Assembly (NCBI GenBank): GCA_051024685.1
Contig: JAZHPA010000055.1
Coordinates: 1 to 18,286 of the forward strand
Origin: UBA12545 sp051024685
GTDB taxonomy: Bacteria; Bacillota; DSM-521; Neomoorellales; Neomoorellaceae
Length of the DNA stretch: 18,286 nucleotides
Reading direction: 5' to 3'
Numbering within the stretch: the first letter of the stretch is position 1; each line of letters opens with the position of its first letter. The translations under genes and the position numbers were made by a program. Positions 8,150 to 15,857 of the stretch are shown in pieces. The notes under the pieces are model-generated. The model was given only the letters and a program-made list of their open reading frames with translations, searched no databases and had not been told where the DNA came from.

Positions 8150-9220
8150 TTACTTTGCTACCTCCTTACGGCCAAAATGCAGGCGATAGCGGGTCAGAAT
8201 CTCGCCGCCCAGCACAAAGAATAGGATGGCGCCCTGCAACATGGACACCGTTGCCGCCGGCACTCCCATAGTTTGTACACTGTAACCTCCTACGATGAGT
8301 CCCGCAAACAGGAAGGAAACCAGGATCACGGTAGCCGGGTGAAGTTTGGCCAGCCACGCAATAATAATAGCCGTGTAACCGTAACCCGGAGAGATGGCAT
8401 GCTGGAGGCGGTGGGTAACGCCGGATACTTCGCTCATGCCGGCCAAGCCCGCCAGGGCTCCACTCAAGAACATTACCAGGATAATGTTCCTCTGGATATT
8501 CATCCCCGCGTAGCGGGCCGCCTTCACACTTTCGCCGATGACCCGTATTTCATATCCCCACCGCGTGCGCCACAGGATAAGGGTTAGAAGAACCCCGGCG
8601 ATCAAAGCAAAGACCAGCCCCAGGTGCACCCGCGTCCCCGGTATGGTAGCCAGGGTGGCCGCTTTAGCAAAAGGAGCGGTAAGGGGGAAATTGAACCCTT
8701 GGGGATCCTTCCAGGGACCGTAGACCAGGTAGTCCACCCAGAGGATGGCCACATAATTGAGCATCAGGGTGGTAATGACCTCGTTCACCCCCCACTTGGC
8801 CCGGGGTATGGCCGCCACCACGGCCCAGAGGCCTCCTAATAAGCAACCGACGATAAACATAGCCGGTAACATAATATGGGCCGGTAAGTGGGGAAAGGTA
8901 AGGGCCACCCAAGTGGCGCCAAAAGCGCCCATATAGAACTGCCCCTCGGCGCCGATGTTCCACAGGAGCATGCGGAAGGCGACCGAGACCCCGAGTCCGG
9001 TCAGCATCAAGGGTATAGCCTTTACCACGGTTTCCGAAATACCGTACCTGGAGCCGGTCACACCCTTCAGCATGCTCTGGTAAACTTTCCAAGGATCAAA
9101 ACCCGTCGCAGCCAGGAAAATTGCTCCCAGTCCCAGGGCTAAGATGACGGAAAGGATGGGAATCACCACGGCCATCCACGGAGACGGTTGCAATCGCTTC
9201 TCCCACGTAATCCAGGTCAT
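8150..9220 (-). CDS. ABC transporter permease, BMP/nucleoside type (NupP/YufP-like)
   Basis: The first permease, 356 residues, with an N-terminal membrane segment (about residues 15-38) and further hydrophobic spans to the C terminus. Family motifs include LLWNIGAEGQFYMGAFGATW, AKWGVNEVITTLMLNYVA and RVIGESVKAARYAGMNI, typical of the longer permease in BMP systems. Its ATG overlaps the ABC ATPase stop by four bases (ATGA). It forms the membrane channel together with the 7211-8146 product. Confidence 0.94.
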   Translation of the reverse strand: MTWITWEKRLQPSPWMAVVIPILSVILALGLGAIFLAATGFDPWKVYQSMLKGVTGSRYGISETVVKAIPLMLTGLGVSVAFRMLLWNIGAEGQFYMGAFGATWVALTFPHLPAHIMLPAMFIVGCLLGGLWAVVAAIPRAKWGVNEVITTLMLNYVAILWVDYLVYGPWKDPQGFNFPLTAPFAKAATLATIPGTRVHLGLVFALIAGVLLTLILWRTRWGYEIRVIGESVKAARYAGMNIQRNIILVMFLSGALAGLAGMSEVSGVTHRLQHAISPGYGYTAIIIAWLAKLHPATVILVSFLFAGLIVGGYSVQTMGVPAATVSMLQGAILFFVLGGEILTRYRLHFGRKEVAK

Positions 9221-10734
9221 GCACTCACCTCCATTCTTTTAGCTCCGGCCATCATCAAGCCTATATCCTCGATATTCGCCTCTGCAGTGGGCACTACGCC
9301 CATAATCTCACCCTCGTACATGACGGCAATGCGGTCGGCCAGGCGGAATAGTTCTTCCAGGTCCTCGGAAATCAATAAAATGGCCGTACCTGCCGCCCGC
9401 TGCTCCAGCAGGAGGCGCTGGACCGTTTCAGTCGCCCCGATATCCAGACCCCGGCTGGGATAGACCGCCAGCAGCAGGCGTGGCCGGCTGGAGATCTCCC
9501 GCGCCAGCAGGAGGCGCTGCAAATTGCCGCCGGACATCAACTTGACGGGGGCGTCCAGCCCGGCCATTTTCACTTCGAAACGCTCCACCAACTGGGACGC
9601 CCACTGGCGGGCGGCTTTCCGGTTGAGCAACACCCTACCCCACCGCGAGTGGCGGTATTCCTTCAGGAGGAGATTGTCGACGGCTCCCAAATTAGGGACC
9701 AGGCCCATGCCCAGGCGGTCCTCGGGAACAAAGCTCACGCCGCTTTGAATCACGCGGCAGGGATCACACTGTCCCAGGTTCTTGCCGGCCACGGTAACGG
9801 CGCCCTCCAGGCAGGGCCTCAGCCCGGCAATCACTTCCACCAATTCACGCTGGCCGTTGCCGGCCACACCGGCAATACCTAAAATCTCGCCCGCCGCAAC
9901 GGATAAGTCTACACCCTTCAAGGCCAGGAGGCCTTTATCGTTGAGGGCTTTTAACCCTTTGATTTCTAAAACGATTTCCCCTTTGGAGGATTCTGGCCTT
10001 TCTCTCTGCCAGCTCACATCGCGGCCGACCATCATCCGGGCCAGTTCTTTCTCGGTAGTCTCCTCTTTTCTGACCGTGGCCACCGTCCGGCCGTCCCGCA
10101 GGATGGTAATGGTATCGGCCGCCTCCATGACTTCCTGCAATTTATGGGTGATGAAAATTACAGCACAGCCCTCGGCAGCCATTTTTTTAAGGGTACCGTA
10201 AAGATCCCTCGCTTCTTGGGGTGTCAGGACCGCCGTCGGTTCGTCCAGTATCAGTACCCTGGCGCGGCGGTACAAGAGTTTAATAATCTCCACCCGCTGC
10301 TGTTCGCCCACGGAAAGCTGCCAAATCCGGGCCTGGGGATCCACCTGCAGGCCGTAGTTCCGGGATACCTCCGCTATCTCCTCGGCCAGCTTGTTTAGAT
10401 TAAGCTTAAGCCCTCCTTTTAAGCCCAGGGCTACGTTCTCTGTTACGGTGAAGGGAGATACCAGGCGAAAATGCTGGTGGACCATGCCGATGCCGGCTTC
10501 AATGGCGTCACGGGGCGAGCGAAAATTGACCTTGCGCCCGTCAATGTAGATCTCCCCTGCATCCGGTCGGTAGAGGCCGGTCAGAATACTCATTAAGGTG
10601 CTCTTCCCGGCACCGTTTTCCCCCAAAAGGGCGTGGATTTCCCCAGCCCGCACGGTTAAGTTCACATCGTCGTTGGCCACCACGCCGGGGAAAACCTTCC
10701 GGATGCCCCGCATCTCCACAAGAGGTGCTGTCAT
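9217..10734 (-). CDS. Double-domain ABC ATPase of a BMP/nucleoside importer (NupO/YufO-like)
   Basis: A 505-residue fused ATPase that powers the importer from the cytoplasm. Domain 1 has Walker A GENGAGKST (38-46), signature LSVGEQQR (140-147), Walker B LILDEP (161-166) and switch His near 197. Domain 2 has the altered Walker A GVAGNGQRE (289-297), signature LMSGGNLQR (399-407) and a Walker B without the catalytic Glu (LLLAVYPSRGLD). That asymmetry is normal for sugar/nucleoside ATPases of this class. The ATG has GGGAGGC six bases upstream. It is separated from the BMP gene by a terminator and a module copy, so it probably gets reduced read-through plus perhaps its own promoter. Confidence 0.95.
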   Translation of the reverse strand: MTAPLVEMRGIRKVFPGVVANDDVNLTVRAGEIHALLGENGAGKSTLMSILTGLYRPDAGEIYIDGRKVNFRSPRDAIEAGIGMVHQHFRLVSPFTVTENVALGLKGGLKLNLNKLAEEIAEVSRNYGLQVDPQARIWQLSVGEQQRVEIIKLLYRRARVLILDEPTAVLTPQEARDLYGTLKKMAAEGCAVIFITHKLQEVMEAADTITILRDGRTVATVRKEETTEKELARMMVGRDVSWQRERPESSKGEIVLEIKGLKALNDKGLLALKGVDLSVAAGEILGIAGVAGNGQRELVEVIAGLRPCLEGAVTVAGKNLGQCDPCRVIQSGVSFVPEDRLGMGLVPNLGAVDNLLLKEYRHSRWGRVLLNRKAARQWASQLVERFEVKMAGLDAPVKLMSGGNLQRLLLAREISSRPRLLLAVYPSRGLDIGATETVQRLLLEQRAAGTAILLISEDLEELFRLADRIAVMYEGEIMGVVPTAEANIEDIGLMMAGAKRMEVSA

Positions 10735-10769
10735 GCCGAAGCCTCCCGTTCCAGTCTCTCAGAGCTAGA

Positions 10770-10796
10770 ATTCGCTACGGGTACATGGATTCCTTC
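10770..10796 (-). promoter_or_regulatory. Bipartite GCAGG-N17-CGAAT module upstream of the ABC ATPase
   Basis: On the minus strand GAAGG (one mismatch to GCAGG) and CGAAT are separated by exactly 17 nt, ending in GTAGCGAATT. Agreement extends to flanking bases shared with the 18120 copy. It sits 36 bp upstream of the ATPase start. Confidence 0.42.
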
Positions 10797-10865
10797 CGTT
10801 TTCCCGGTAATCTACAATTAAATTTTGCATATTTTATAATGTGATACTTAAATCAAATTGTACTT

Positions 10866-10893
10866 AAAAGGCCGTAGGATTTATCCCACGGCC
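10866..10893 (-). terminator. Intercistronic terminator/attenuator after the BMP gene
   Basis: On the minus strand GGCCGTGGGA and TCCTACGGCC form a stem with one G-U pair and a short loop, followed by TTTTAAG. It lies 27 bp after the BMP stop and before the ATPase. Such partial terminators are common between a highly expressed binding protein and its ABC subunits, giving more binding protein than transporter. Confidence 0.75.
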
Positions 10894-10919
10894 TCTCCTA
10901 CGATAGTCCTTTCTGCTTA

Positions 10920-12038
10920 TTATTTGGGAATATCTCCCTCCACGCCTTCCACAAACCAGTCGACGCCCAGGACTTCCTCGTGGCTCATTTTGCCGCCCTC
11001 CGGCACCCGGATCTTGCCGCTTTGATCCTTAATAGGACCTTGGAAAACGTAGAACTTGCCCTCTATAATCTCCTGCTTCTTCTTTTCTACCAGATCGCGC
11101 ACTTCCTGAGGTACCACATCGTTGAAGGGAGCCAGATCCACAATGCCGTCCTTCATAGTTCCGTAGTATTGCTCGGGCTTCCAGGTGCCGTTCTTCACGG
11201 CTTCCACGGTCTGGACGTAGTAGGGACCCCAGTTCCAGATGGGAGCAGTCAGGGAAGCATTGGGAGCAAACTGGCGCATGTCGCAGTTATACCCGATGGC
11301 GTATTTGCCCCTTTCCTGGGCGGCCTGCTGGGGGCCGGGAGTATCCTGGTGCTGGGCGATAACGTCGGCGCCGGCATCCAAGAGGCTAAGAGCAGCTTGC
11401 TTCTCGGCGGCCGGATCGTACCACGTGTTGGTCCACACTACCTTCACCTTCACATCCGGGTTGACCGAACGGGCTCCCAGGGTGAAGGCGTTGATACCCC
11501 GGATGACCTCCGGAATCGGGTGGGCCGCTACATAACCTAAAACATTGGTCTTGGTCATCTTCCCGGCCACCATGCCCGAGAGATAGCGGGGCTCTTCCAT
11601 GGCGCCGAAGTAGGTACCCGCATTGGCTGCCGTCTTGTAACCCGAGCAGTGCATGAAGACCACGTCGGGATATTTCTCGGCCACTTTAATCACGTAATCC
11701 ATGTAGCCGAAGCTGGTCGCAAAAATTACTTTGTTCCCCTCTTCGGCCAGTTGGGTCAACACCCGCTCCGCATCGGGTCCCTCGGGAACGTTTTCAATAT
11801 AGGAGGTTTCCACCCAAGGCACTTTGTCTTCCAGGTATAACCTGCCCTGATCGTGGGTCCAGCTCCATCCCGCATCCCCTGCGGGACCCACGTATATGAA
11901 CCCTACCTTCATCTTCTCCTCTTGTTCTTGTTGCTGGCCCTGAGATGGCTTACTCTCGCCGCCGCCGCAACCGGCCAGCAGCCCCAGTGCGAGTAGCAGG
12001 ACCACACCCGCCATCAAAATACGTGCGGCTTTCCTCAT
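10920..12038 (-). CDS. BMP-family purine/nucleoside-binding lipoprotein
   Basis: The extracellular substrate-binding lipoprotein of the importer. The chosen ATG gives 372 residues: a basic start, a hydrophobic signal and lipobox LLAGC with the lipidated Cys at 24. A Gly/Ser/Gln/Glu-rich linker follows, then the Bmp/Med domain beginning KVGFIYVGPAGDAGWSWTHDQG. Further family features are KVIFATSFGYMDYV, DVVFMHCSGYK and DAGADVIAQHQDTPG. Start choice is uncertain: a strong GGGAGGTG at about 12080 overlaps a possible GTG start at 12077, and TTG codons reach 12125, adding a very basic N-terminus. The gene follows a guanine-type riboswitch, which points to a purine ligand rather than an autoinducer or simple sugar. 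Confidence 0.93.
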   Translation of the reverse strand: MRKAARILMAGVVLLLALGLLAGCGGGESKPSQGQQQEQEEKMKVGFIYVGPAGDAGWSWTHDQGRLYLEDKVPWVETSYIENVPEGPDAERVLTQLAEEGNKVIFATSFGYMDYVIKVAEKYPDVVFMHCSGYKTAANAGTYFGAMEEPRYLSGMVAGKMTKTNVLGYVAAHPIPEVIRGINAFTLGARSVNPDVKVKVVWTNTWYDPAAEKQAALSLLDAGADVIAQHQDTPGPQQAAQERGKYAIGYNCDMRQFAPNASLTAPIWNWGPYYVQTVEAVKNGTWKPEQYYGTMKDGIVDLAPFNDVVPQEVRDLVEKKKQEIIEGKFYVFQGPIKDQSGKIRVPEGGKMSHEEVLGVDWFVEGVEGDIPK

Positions 12039-12274
12039 CCTCTTGCGCCGGAACCGCCTTACGGGACCGGCTTTCACCTCCCGCCGTTTATAATAATTTT
12101 CCTTATGCAATCTACCCGCACCCAACTATCTTCCAATAGCTTGTCCTTCTTCCCCTCACCCCCCTAAAAAAGTCTTTCCTCAAATTCAGGTTTACCTCAT
12201 GATAATTTACTTTTCTCTCTGCCTCGGACCATGCGGGCAGTATAACCTCAATTTTCCAAAGGCACTAAGGCCAT

Positions 12275-12383
12275 AAAAAACCAGGCTTCCTACACCACCT
12301 ACATACGAAGAGTTAACTTCGTAGTCAGGTGATTCCGGTCACCTGGTAGAGACCCCCGGACCCATTACCGGAGTTATACGAAG
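12275..12383 (-). promoter_or_regulatory. Purine (guanine-type) riboswitch 1 with overlapping terminator, upstream of the BMP gene
   Basis: Read on the minus strand, the aptamer spans 12383-12317: P1 CTTCGTA/TACGAAG, P2 CTCCGG/CCGGGG, P3 AGGTGA/TCACCT. J2/3 is GTCTCTACC and J3/1 contains GACTA, so the ligand-pairing base (position 74 in xpt numbering) is C, as in guanine rather than adenine switches. L2 has GGG and L3 begins CC, as needed for the loop-loop contact. Downstream, a second CTTCGTA can pair with the 3' strand of P1, and CCTGGT (followed by six T, 12280-12275) can pair with ACCAGG of J2/3-P3. The terminator therefore competes with the aptamer, predicting ligand-induced read-through. 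The controlled gene starts about 240 nt downstream. Confidence 0.9.
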
Positions 12384-12422
12384 CCGTCCTTTGGGTTTTT
12401 ATGCTGTTTACGTATTTAAATA

Positions 12423-12449
12423 ATTCGCCACAGAACTCTAAAATCCTGC
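12423..12449 (-). promoter_or_regulatory. Bipartite GCAGG-N17-CGAAT module upstream of riboswitch 1
   Basis: On the minus strand GCAGG and CGAAT are exactly 17 nt apart. Over 29 ungapped positions it agrees with the 18120 copy at 23. It lies 40 bp upstream of the aptamer, so it is at or near the transcription start region of the transporter unit. Confidence 0.5.
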
Positions 12450-12474
12450 CGCCCTGTGTTAGAAAGAATTAATT

Positions 12475-12499
12475 AATACTGTATTAATAATACTGTATT
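12475..12499. promoter_or_regulatory. Twin AATACTGTATT operator-like boxes in the divergent region
   Basis: Two identical 11-bp near-palindromes (AATAC-T-GTATT) at 12475-12485 and 12489-12499 have a centre spacing of 14 bp. They lie midway between the minus-strand transporter leader and the plus-strand dehydrogenase gene. Identical paired palindromes suggest a dimeric regulator binding twice. A possible plus-strand promoter (TTAGAA, 17 nt, TATTAA) overlaps them, but this is weak. Confidence 0.5.
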
Positions 12500-12507
12500 C
12501 TTGTGGT

Positions 12508-12595
12508 CCGTGTTAAAGGAGATTACATGAAGATGTCGAATAAGAATTGAATACCACCTTATAACACGGCCATCCCTTCAAACCACGTTAAAAGG
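12508..12595 (+). promoter_or_regulatory. Attenuator-like leader of the dehydrogenase gene with mini-ORF
   Basis: CCGTGTTAAAGG (12508-12519) is complementary to CCTTATAACACGG (12557-12569) apart from one bulge. The same middle strand can alternatively pair, at 10 of 13 positions, with CCACGTTAAAAGG (12583-12595), which runs into the dehydrogenase's ribosome site. Between the first two strands lies a seven-codon ORF (12527-12550, MKMSNKN) with AAAGGAG five bases upstream. The layout resembles translational attenuation, but the mini-ORF also overlaps a module copy and may be incidental. Confidence 0.35.
12515..12541 (+). promoter_or_regulatory. Bipartite module copy (plus strand) upstream of the dehydrogenase gene
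   Basis: AAAGG (two mismatches to GCAGG) and CGAAT are exactly 17 nt apart; the right half is a full ATGTCGAATA. It is the only plus-strand copy and precedes the only plus-strand purine-region unit, so it faces outward from the twin boxes opposite to the 12423 copy. Confidence 0.4.
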
Positions 12596-12607
12596 AGGAA
12601 TGAGATC

Positions 12608-13591
12608 ATGAGCCAATGGAAGGTCTATGTGACCCGCCCCGTACCTCAGCCGGCCATCGATTTGCTGGCCGAACACTGCGAGGTAGAGGTCAACCCCGAA
12701 GACCGCGTCCTCTCTAAAGGAGAACTAATCGAAAAGATCCAGGGGCGCGACGGGGTTTTCTGTCTGCTGACCGACAAAATCGATGCCGAAGTAATGGATG
12801 CGGCCCGAGGTGTAAAGGTTTTCGCCAATATGGCCGTGGGCTATGACAACATCGACATCCAGGCAGCTACCGCACGCGGTATCCTCGTCACCAATACACC
12901 GGGGGTCCTCACCGAAGCCACCGCCGAATTCGCCTGGGCGCTCCTCTTCGCCGTGGCGAGACGGGTGGTAGAAGCTGACAAGTTCATGCGCGCCGGGAAG
13001 TACCGGGCCTGGGGACCCATGCTCATGCTCGGCCAGGAAATACACGGTAAGACCTTAGGCGTCATCGGAGGCGGCCGCATCGGCACGGCCTTTGCCCGCC
13101 GGGCTAAAGGCTTTGATCTCCAGGTTTTGTATACCGATGTCCAGCCGAATCCCCAGTTTGAAGCCGAAACCGGGGGCCGTTTTGTGGATAAGGATACTCT
13201 GCTGCGAGAATCCGACTTCGTCTCTATTCACGTGCCCCTTACACCCTCTACCCGTCACCTGATAGGTGAGAGAGAACTAAAGCTTATGAAAAAGTCCGCC
13301 ATCCTCATCAATACTTCCCGGGGCCCGGTGGTTGATGAAGCCGCCCTGGTTAAGGCCCTGCGCGAAGGGGAAATATGGGGTGCCGGCCTCGATGTCTTTG
13401 AAAGGGAGCCCGAAATGGTTCCGGGGCTGGCCGAGTTGGACAACGTGGTCGTTTGTCCCCATATCGCCAGCGCCACCTGGGAAACCCGCACCGCCATGGC
13501 TACCATGGCTGCCAGAAACCTGTTAGCCGCCCTGCGGGGTGAACTGCCGCCCCAGTGCGTAAATCCGGAAGCCTACAAGCAGGGCCAATAG
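12608..13591 (+). CDS. D-isomer 2-hydroxyacid dehydrogenase, glyoxylate/hydroxypyruvate reductase type
   Basis: A cytoplasmic NAD(P)-dependent dehydrogenase of 327 residues, the normal length. It reduces 2-oxoacids such as glyoxylate or hydroxypyruvate to D-hydroxyacids. The dinucleotide-binding loop LGVIGGGRIGTAFARR is near residues 150-165. The catalytic triad is visible as Arg in NTSRGPVVDE (about 236), Glu in VFEREPE (about 265) and His in CPHIASAT (about 285). The substrate-loop segment NMAVGYDNIDIQAATARGI matches the glyoxylate reductase branch (GyaR-like), though glycerate dehydrogenase is an alternative. AGGAGG lies nine bases before the ATG. The aminotransferase follows after 59 bp, apparently in the same transcript. 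Confidence 0.92.
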   Translation: MSQWKVYVTRPVPQPAIDLLAEHCEVEVNPEDRVLSKGELIEKIQGRDGVFCLLTDKIDAEVMDAARGVKVFANMAVGYDNIDIQAATARGILVTNTPGVLTEATAEFAWALLFAVARRVVEADKFMRAGKYRAWGPMLMLGQEIHGKTLGVIGGGRIGTAFARRAKGFDLQVLYTDVQPNPQFEAETGGRFVDKDTLLRESDFVSIHVPLTPSTRHLIGERELKLMKKSAILINTSRGPVVDEAALVKALREGEIWGAGLDVFEREPEMVPGLAELDNVVVCPHIASATWETRTAMATMAARNLLAALRGELPPQCVNPEAYKQGQ

Positions 13592-13650
13592 TTCCGGCCT
13601 TAAGACCGCTTGATCTTCGGCCAAAACTCATGTACAAGGGGGAATTCATC

Positions 13651-14829
13651 TTGATAGAAAATCTTCTAGCCCGCCGCATGTTCGATCTGGGCACCGAAAC
13701 CGCTTTTGAAGTGCTGGCCAAGGCCAAGGCCCTGGAAGCCCAGGGCAAGGAAGTCATCCACCTGGAAATAGGGGAGCCCGACTTCGATACTCCCCGGAAT
13801 ATTATTGATGCGGCCATCAAAGCCCTTAATTCCGGCTACACCCATTACACGCCGGCTCCCGGTCTGATGGAAATCCGCCAGGCCATTGCCGAATACGCCA
13901 CCCGCCAGAAGGGCGTCCCCTATTCGGCCGATGAAGTAGTGGTGGTACCCGGCGGCAAGCCCATCATGTTCTTCAGCATCCTGGCCCTGGTTAATCCGGG
14001 AGAAGAAGTCATCTATCCCAATCCAGGCTTCCCCATTTACGAATCCGTAATCCGCTTCGTAGGGGCTAAACCCGTACCCATTCCCCTGCGGGAAGAAAAT
14101 GATTTCCGCCTGGATGTAGAGGAGCTGGCCACCCTTATCACGCCCCGGACCAAGATGTTGATCATAAATTCGCCGGCCAACCCCACCGGTGGGGTCCTCA
14201 CTCGCCGGGATGTGGAACGCATAGCCGATCTCGTACGGGGCAAGAACATCATCGTCTTGTCCGACGAAATTTACGACCGTATTGTTTACGACGGGGCGCA
14301 GCCAGTATCCATCGCCTCCTTGCCGGGAATGAAGGACTGGACTATCATCCTCGACGGTTTCTCCAAGACCTACGCCATGACCGGCTGGCGCCTGGGATAT
14401 GGCCTTATGCACAAGGACCTGGCCGCCCGCATTGCTCAACTCATGGTAAACTCCAACTCCTGTACGGCTGCCTTTACCCAGATAGCCGGCATCGAAGCCC
14501 TCACCGGACCTCAGGATGCGGTGGAGGCCATGGTCGCCGAATTCAAGCGTCGGCGGGACATCATCGTCGACGGTCTAAACGCCATACCCGGCGTGAGCTG
14601 TAAGAAGCCCATTGGGTCCTTCTACGTCTTCCCCAACATCAAGTCCTTCGGCCGTCCCAGCAAGGAAATTGCCGATTTCCTGCTGGAAGAATGCGGCGTG
14701 GCCGCCCTGGGTGGCACCGCCTTCGGTGAGTACGGGGAGGGGTACCTGCGCCTCTCTTACGCCAACTCCGTGGAGAACATCCAGAAAGCCCTGAACCGCA
14801 TAGAAGACGGCTTAAAGAAATTAAGATAA
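13651..14829 (+). CDS. PLP-dependent class I/II aminotransferase
   Basis: A fold-type I aminotransferase of about 393 residues. It shows the N-terminal HLEIGEPDFDTP, the PGGKPIMFF segment, NSPANPTGG for cofactor/substrate binding, LSDEIYDRIVYDG, the Schiff-base Lys near residue 239 in DGFSKTYAMTGWRLGYG, and the carboxylate-binding Arg in YLRLSYANS. The closest named types are aspartate/alanine-class enzymes; the exact amino donor cannot be told. A TTG at 13651 is preferred because AAGGGGGA lies about eight bases upstream and homology (ENLLARRMFDLGTETAFEVL) starts there. An ATG at 13630 or one overlapping the dehydrogenase stop would only add non-conserved residues. Pairing with a glyoxylate-type reductase suggests glyoxylate-glycine interconversion, which is inference. 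Confidence 0.92.
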   Translation: MIENLLARRMFDLGTETAFEVLAKAKALEAQGKEVIHLEIGEPDFDTPRNIIDAAIKALNSGYTHYTPAPGLMEIRQAIAEYATRQKGVPYSADEVVVVPGGKPIMFFSILALVNPGEEVIYPNPGFPIYESVIRFVGAKPVPIPLREENDFRLDVEELATLITPRTKMLIINSPANPTGGVLTRRDVERIADLVRGKNIIVLSDEIYDRIVYDGAQPVSIASLPGMKDWTIILDGFSKTYAMTGWRLGYGLMHKDLAARIAQLMVNSNSCTAAFTQIAGIEALTGPQDAVEAMVAEFKRRRDIIVDGLNAIPGVSCKKPIGSFYVFPNIKSFGRPSKEIADFLLEECGVAALGGTAFGEYGEGYLRLSYANSVENIQKALNRIEDGLKKLR

Positions 14830-14838
14830 GGCCATTAG

Positions 14839-14885
14839 GAAGGCCCTCCTCCCCTAAGGGAAGAAGGGCCTTCTCATTTTCTTTT
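14839..14885 (+). terminator. Intrinsic terminator after the aminotransferase gene
   Basis: GAAGGCCCT (14839-14847) and AGGGCCTTC (14865-14873) form the outer stem, with an inner TCCC/GGGA, followed by TCATTTTCTTTT. It ends the plus-strand pair just before the convergent FAD-subunit gene. Confidence 0.9.
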
Positions 14886-14899
14886 CCGCCGAAGCTCCT

Positions 14900-15763
14900 T
14901 CACTTATTCAACCTGGCCAGGGCTTCTTCCAGGGCGCGGAAGACGAGGACCCGAACCATTTCTTTACGGTACTCCCGGGAACCGCGCAGCCGGCTGTCCC
15001 TTGGCTGGGCAAGGTCAGCGGCGATTCTCGCCGCCTCAAGCATTCCATCCCGGCTCACCTCTGCCCCCACCAGGACCTCCGCCGCCTCCCGGCATAAGAA
15101 GGGTTGGGGGGCCACCGGCGCCAGGCAAATCCGGGCCCTCTGCCACCGCCCGTCCTTTACCTGTACCCGCACGGCGACATTGAGCATGGGCAGGGACAGG
15201 GCCCGCCGGGGAGAGAGCCGGACAAAGGCCGAGGCATCTCCCTCTCCCCATTTGGGCACCAGGAAACGCCACAACAACTCTCTGGAGCTGTCTACCCGGG
15301 AACGGCCCACCCCCTCATACAACTCCTCTACCGGTACACGCCTCGTCCCCCCGGGGCCGATTATCTCCGCCTCGGCTCCCAAGGCCACCAGGGCCACCGC
15401 CGCGTCGGCCGCCGGCTGGGCGTTGACCACGTTCCCGGCCAGGGTACCTACATTGCGAATCTGGGATGAGCCTACAGAAGCAGCTGCTTCGGCCAGGGCG
15501 GCAAGCTTCTCCCTCACCAGCTCTGAACTTGCCGCCCGGGCGTGGGTTACCCCGCCGCCCAAAATGATGTTATCCCCTTCTTCGGCAATCAGGTCCACTC
15601 CCGGGATCCGGGTGATATCCACCAGCACCCGGGGATGCAGCCGCTTATCTTTCACGTCCACCATGAGGTCTGTGCCGCCCGCGATAATCCGGGCATCTTC
15701 GTGGGCGGCCAGCATCTCCAAACATTCGCCGGGTGAGGCCGGAAAAAGATAGTCCGTTACCAT
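14900..15763 (-). CDS. FAD-binding subunit of a xanthine dehydrogenase-type molybdenum hydroxylase (YgfM-like)
   Basis: The medium, flavin-binding subunit of a three-subunit hydroxylase, passing electrons from the 2Fe-2S subunit to NAD or another acceptor. From the chosen ATG (15763, GGGGGG about ten bases upstream) it is 287 residues. The two FAD motifs are AGGTDL (28-33) and NVGTLAGN (104-111), followed by NAQPAADAAVALVALGAEAE and the CO-dehydrogenase-flavoprotein-like C-terminal domain. The reading frame stays open to 15859, but that extension is encoded by a repeat copy and is not protein-like. In Enterobacteria ygfM follows ssnA; the same order occurs here, but a 330-bp gap with inverted repeats intervenes. 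It ends convergently with the aminotransferase unit. Confidence 0.92.
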   Translation of the reverse strand: MVTDYLFPASPGECLEMLAAHEDARIIAGGTDLMVDVKDKRLHPRVLVDITRIPGVDLIAEEGDNIILGGGVTHARAASSELVREKLAALAEAAASVGSSQIRNVGTLAGNVVNAQPAADAAVALVALGAEAEIIGPGGTRRVPVEELYEGVGRSRVDSSRELLWRFLVPKWGEGDASAFVRLSPRRALSLPMLNVAVRVQVKDGRWQRARICLAPVAPQPFLCREAAEVLVGAEVSRDGMLEAARIAADLAQPRDSRLRGSREYRKEMVRVLVFRALEEALARLNK

Positions 15764-15784
15764 TCCGTCATCCCCCCTTCGCCT

Positions 15785-15857
15785 AGCGTTTCCCCACTTT
15801 CGAGCCTGGGTCTGCTTGGCTTTCGCTCGCAAAGCCTCCCTCGCGGGCCAAACTATC
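15785..15857 (-). repeat. Dispersed REP-like repeat, copy D (left half of inverted pair)
   Basis: On the minus strand it reads AGTTTGGCCCGCGAGGG, then GCGAGCGAAAGCCAAGCAG, then AAAGTGGGGAAA. It closely matches copy C at the window end. It includes an internal hairpin GGCTTT-CGCTCGC-AAAGCC. It is inverted relative to copy B about 110 bp away. Confidence 0.7.

Noticed and set aside
12304..12384. Riboswitch 1 read on the plus strand as a leader of the dehydrogenase gene
   Set aside because: The plus-strand reading gives a three-way junction but not the conserved purine J2/3 and L3 sequences. The minus strand gives CTCTACC, L3 starting CC, and a terminator with a T tract pointing to the BMP gene.
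13666..14439. 257-codon minus-strand frame antisense to the aminotransferase
   Set aside because: The aminotransferase on the plus strand has complete family motifs; the antisense frame has no recognisable motif or ribosome site.
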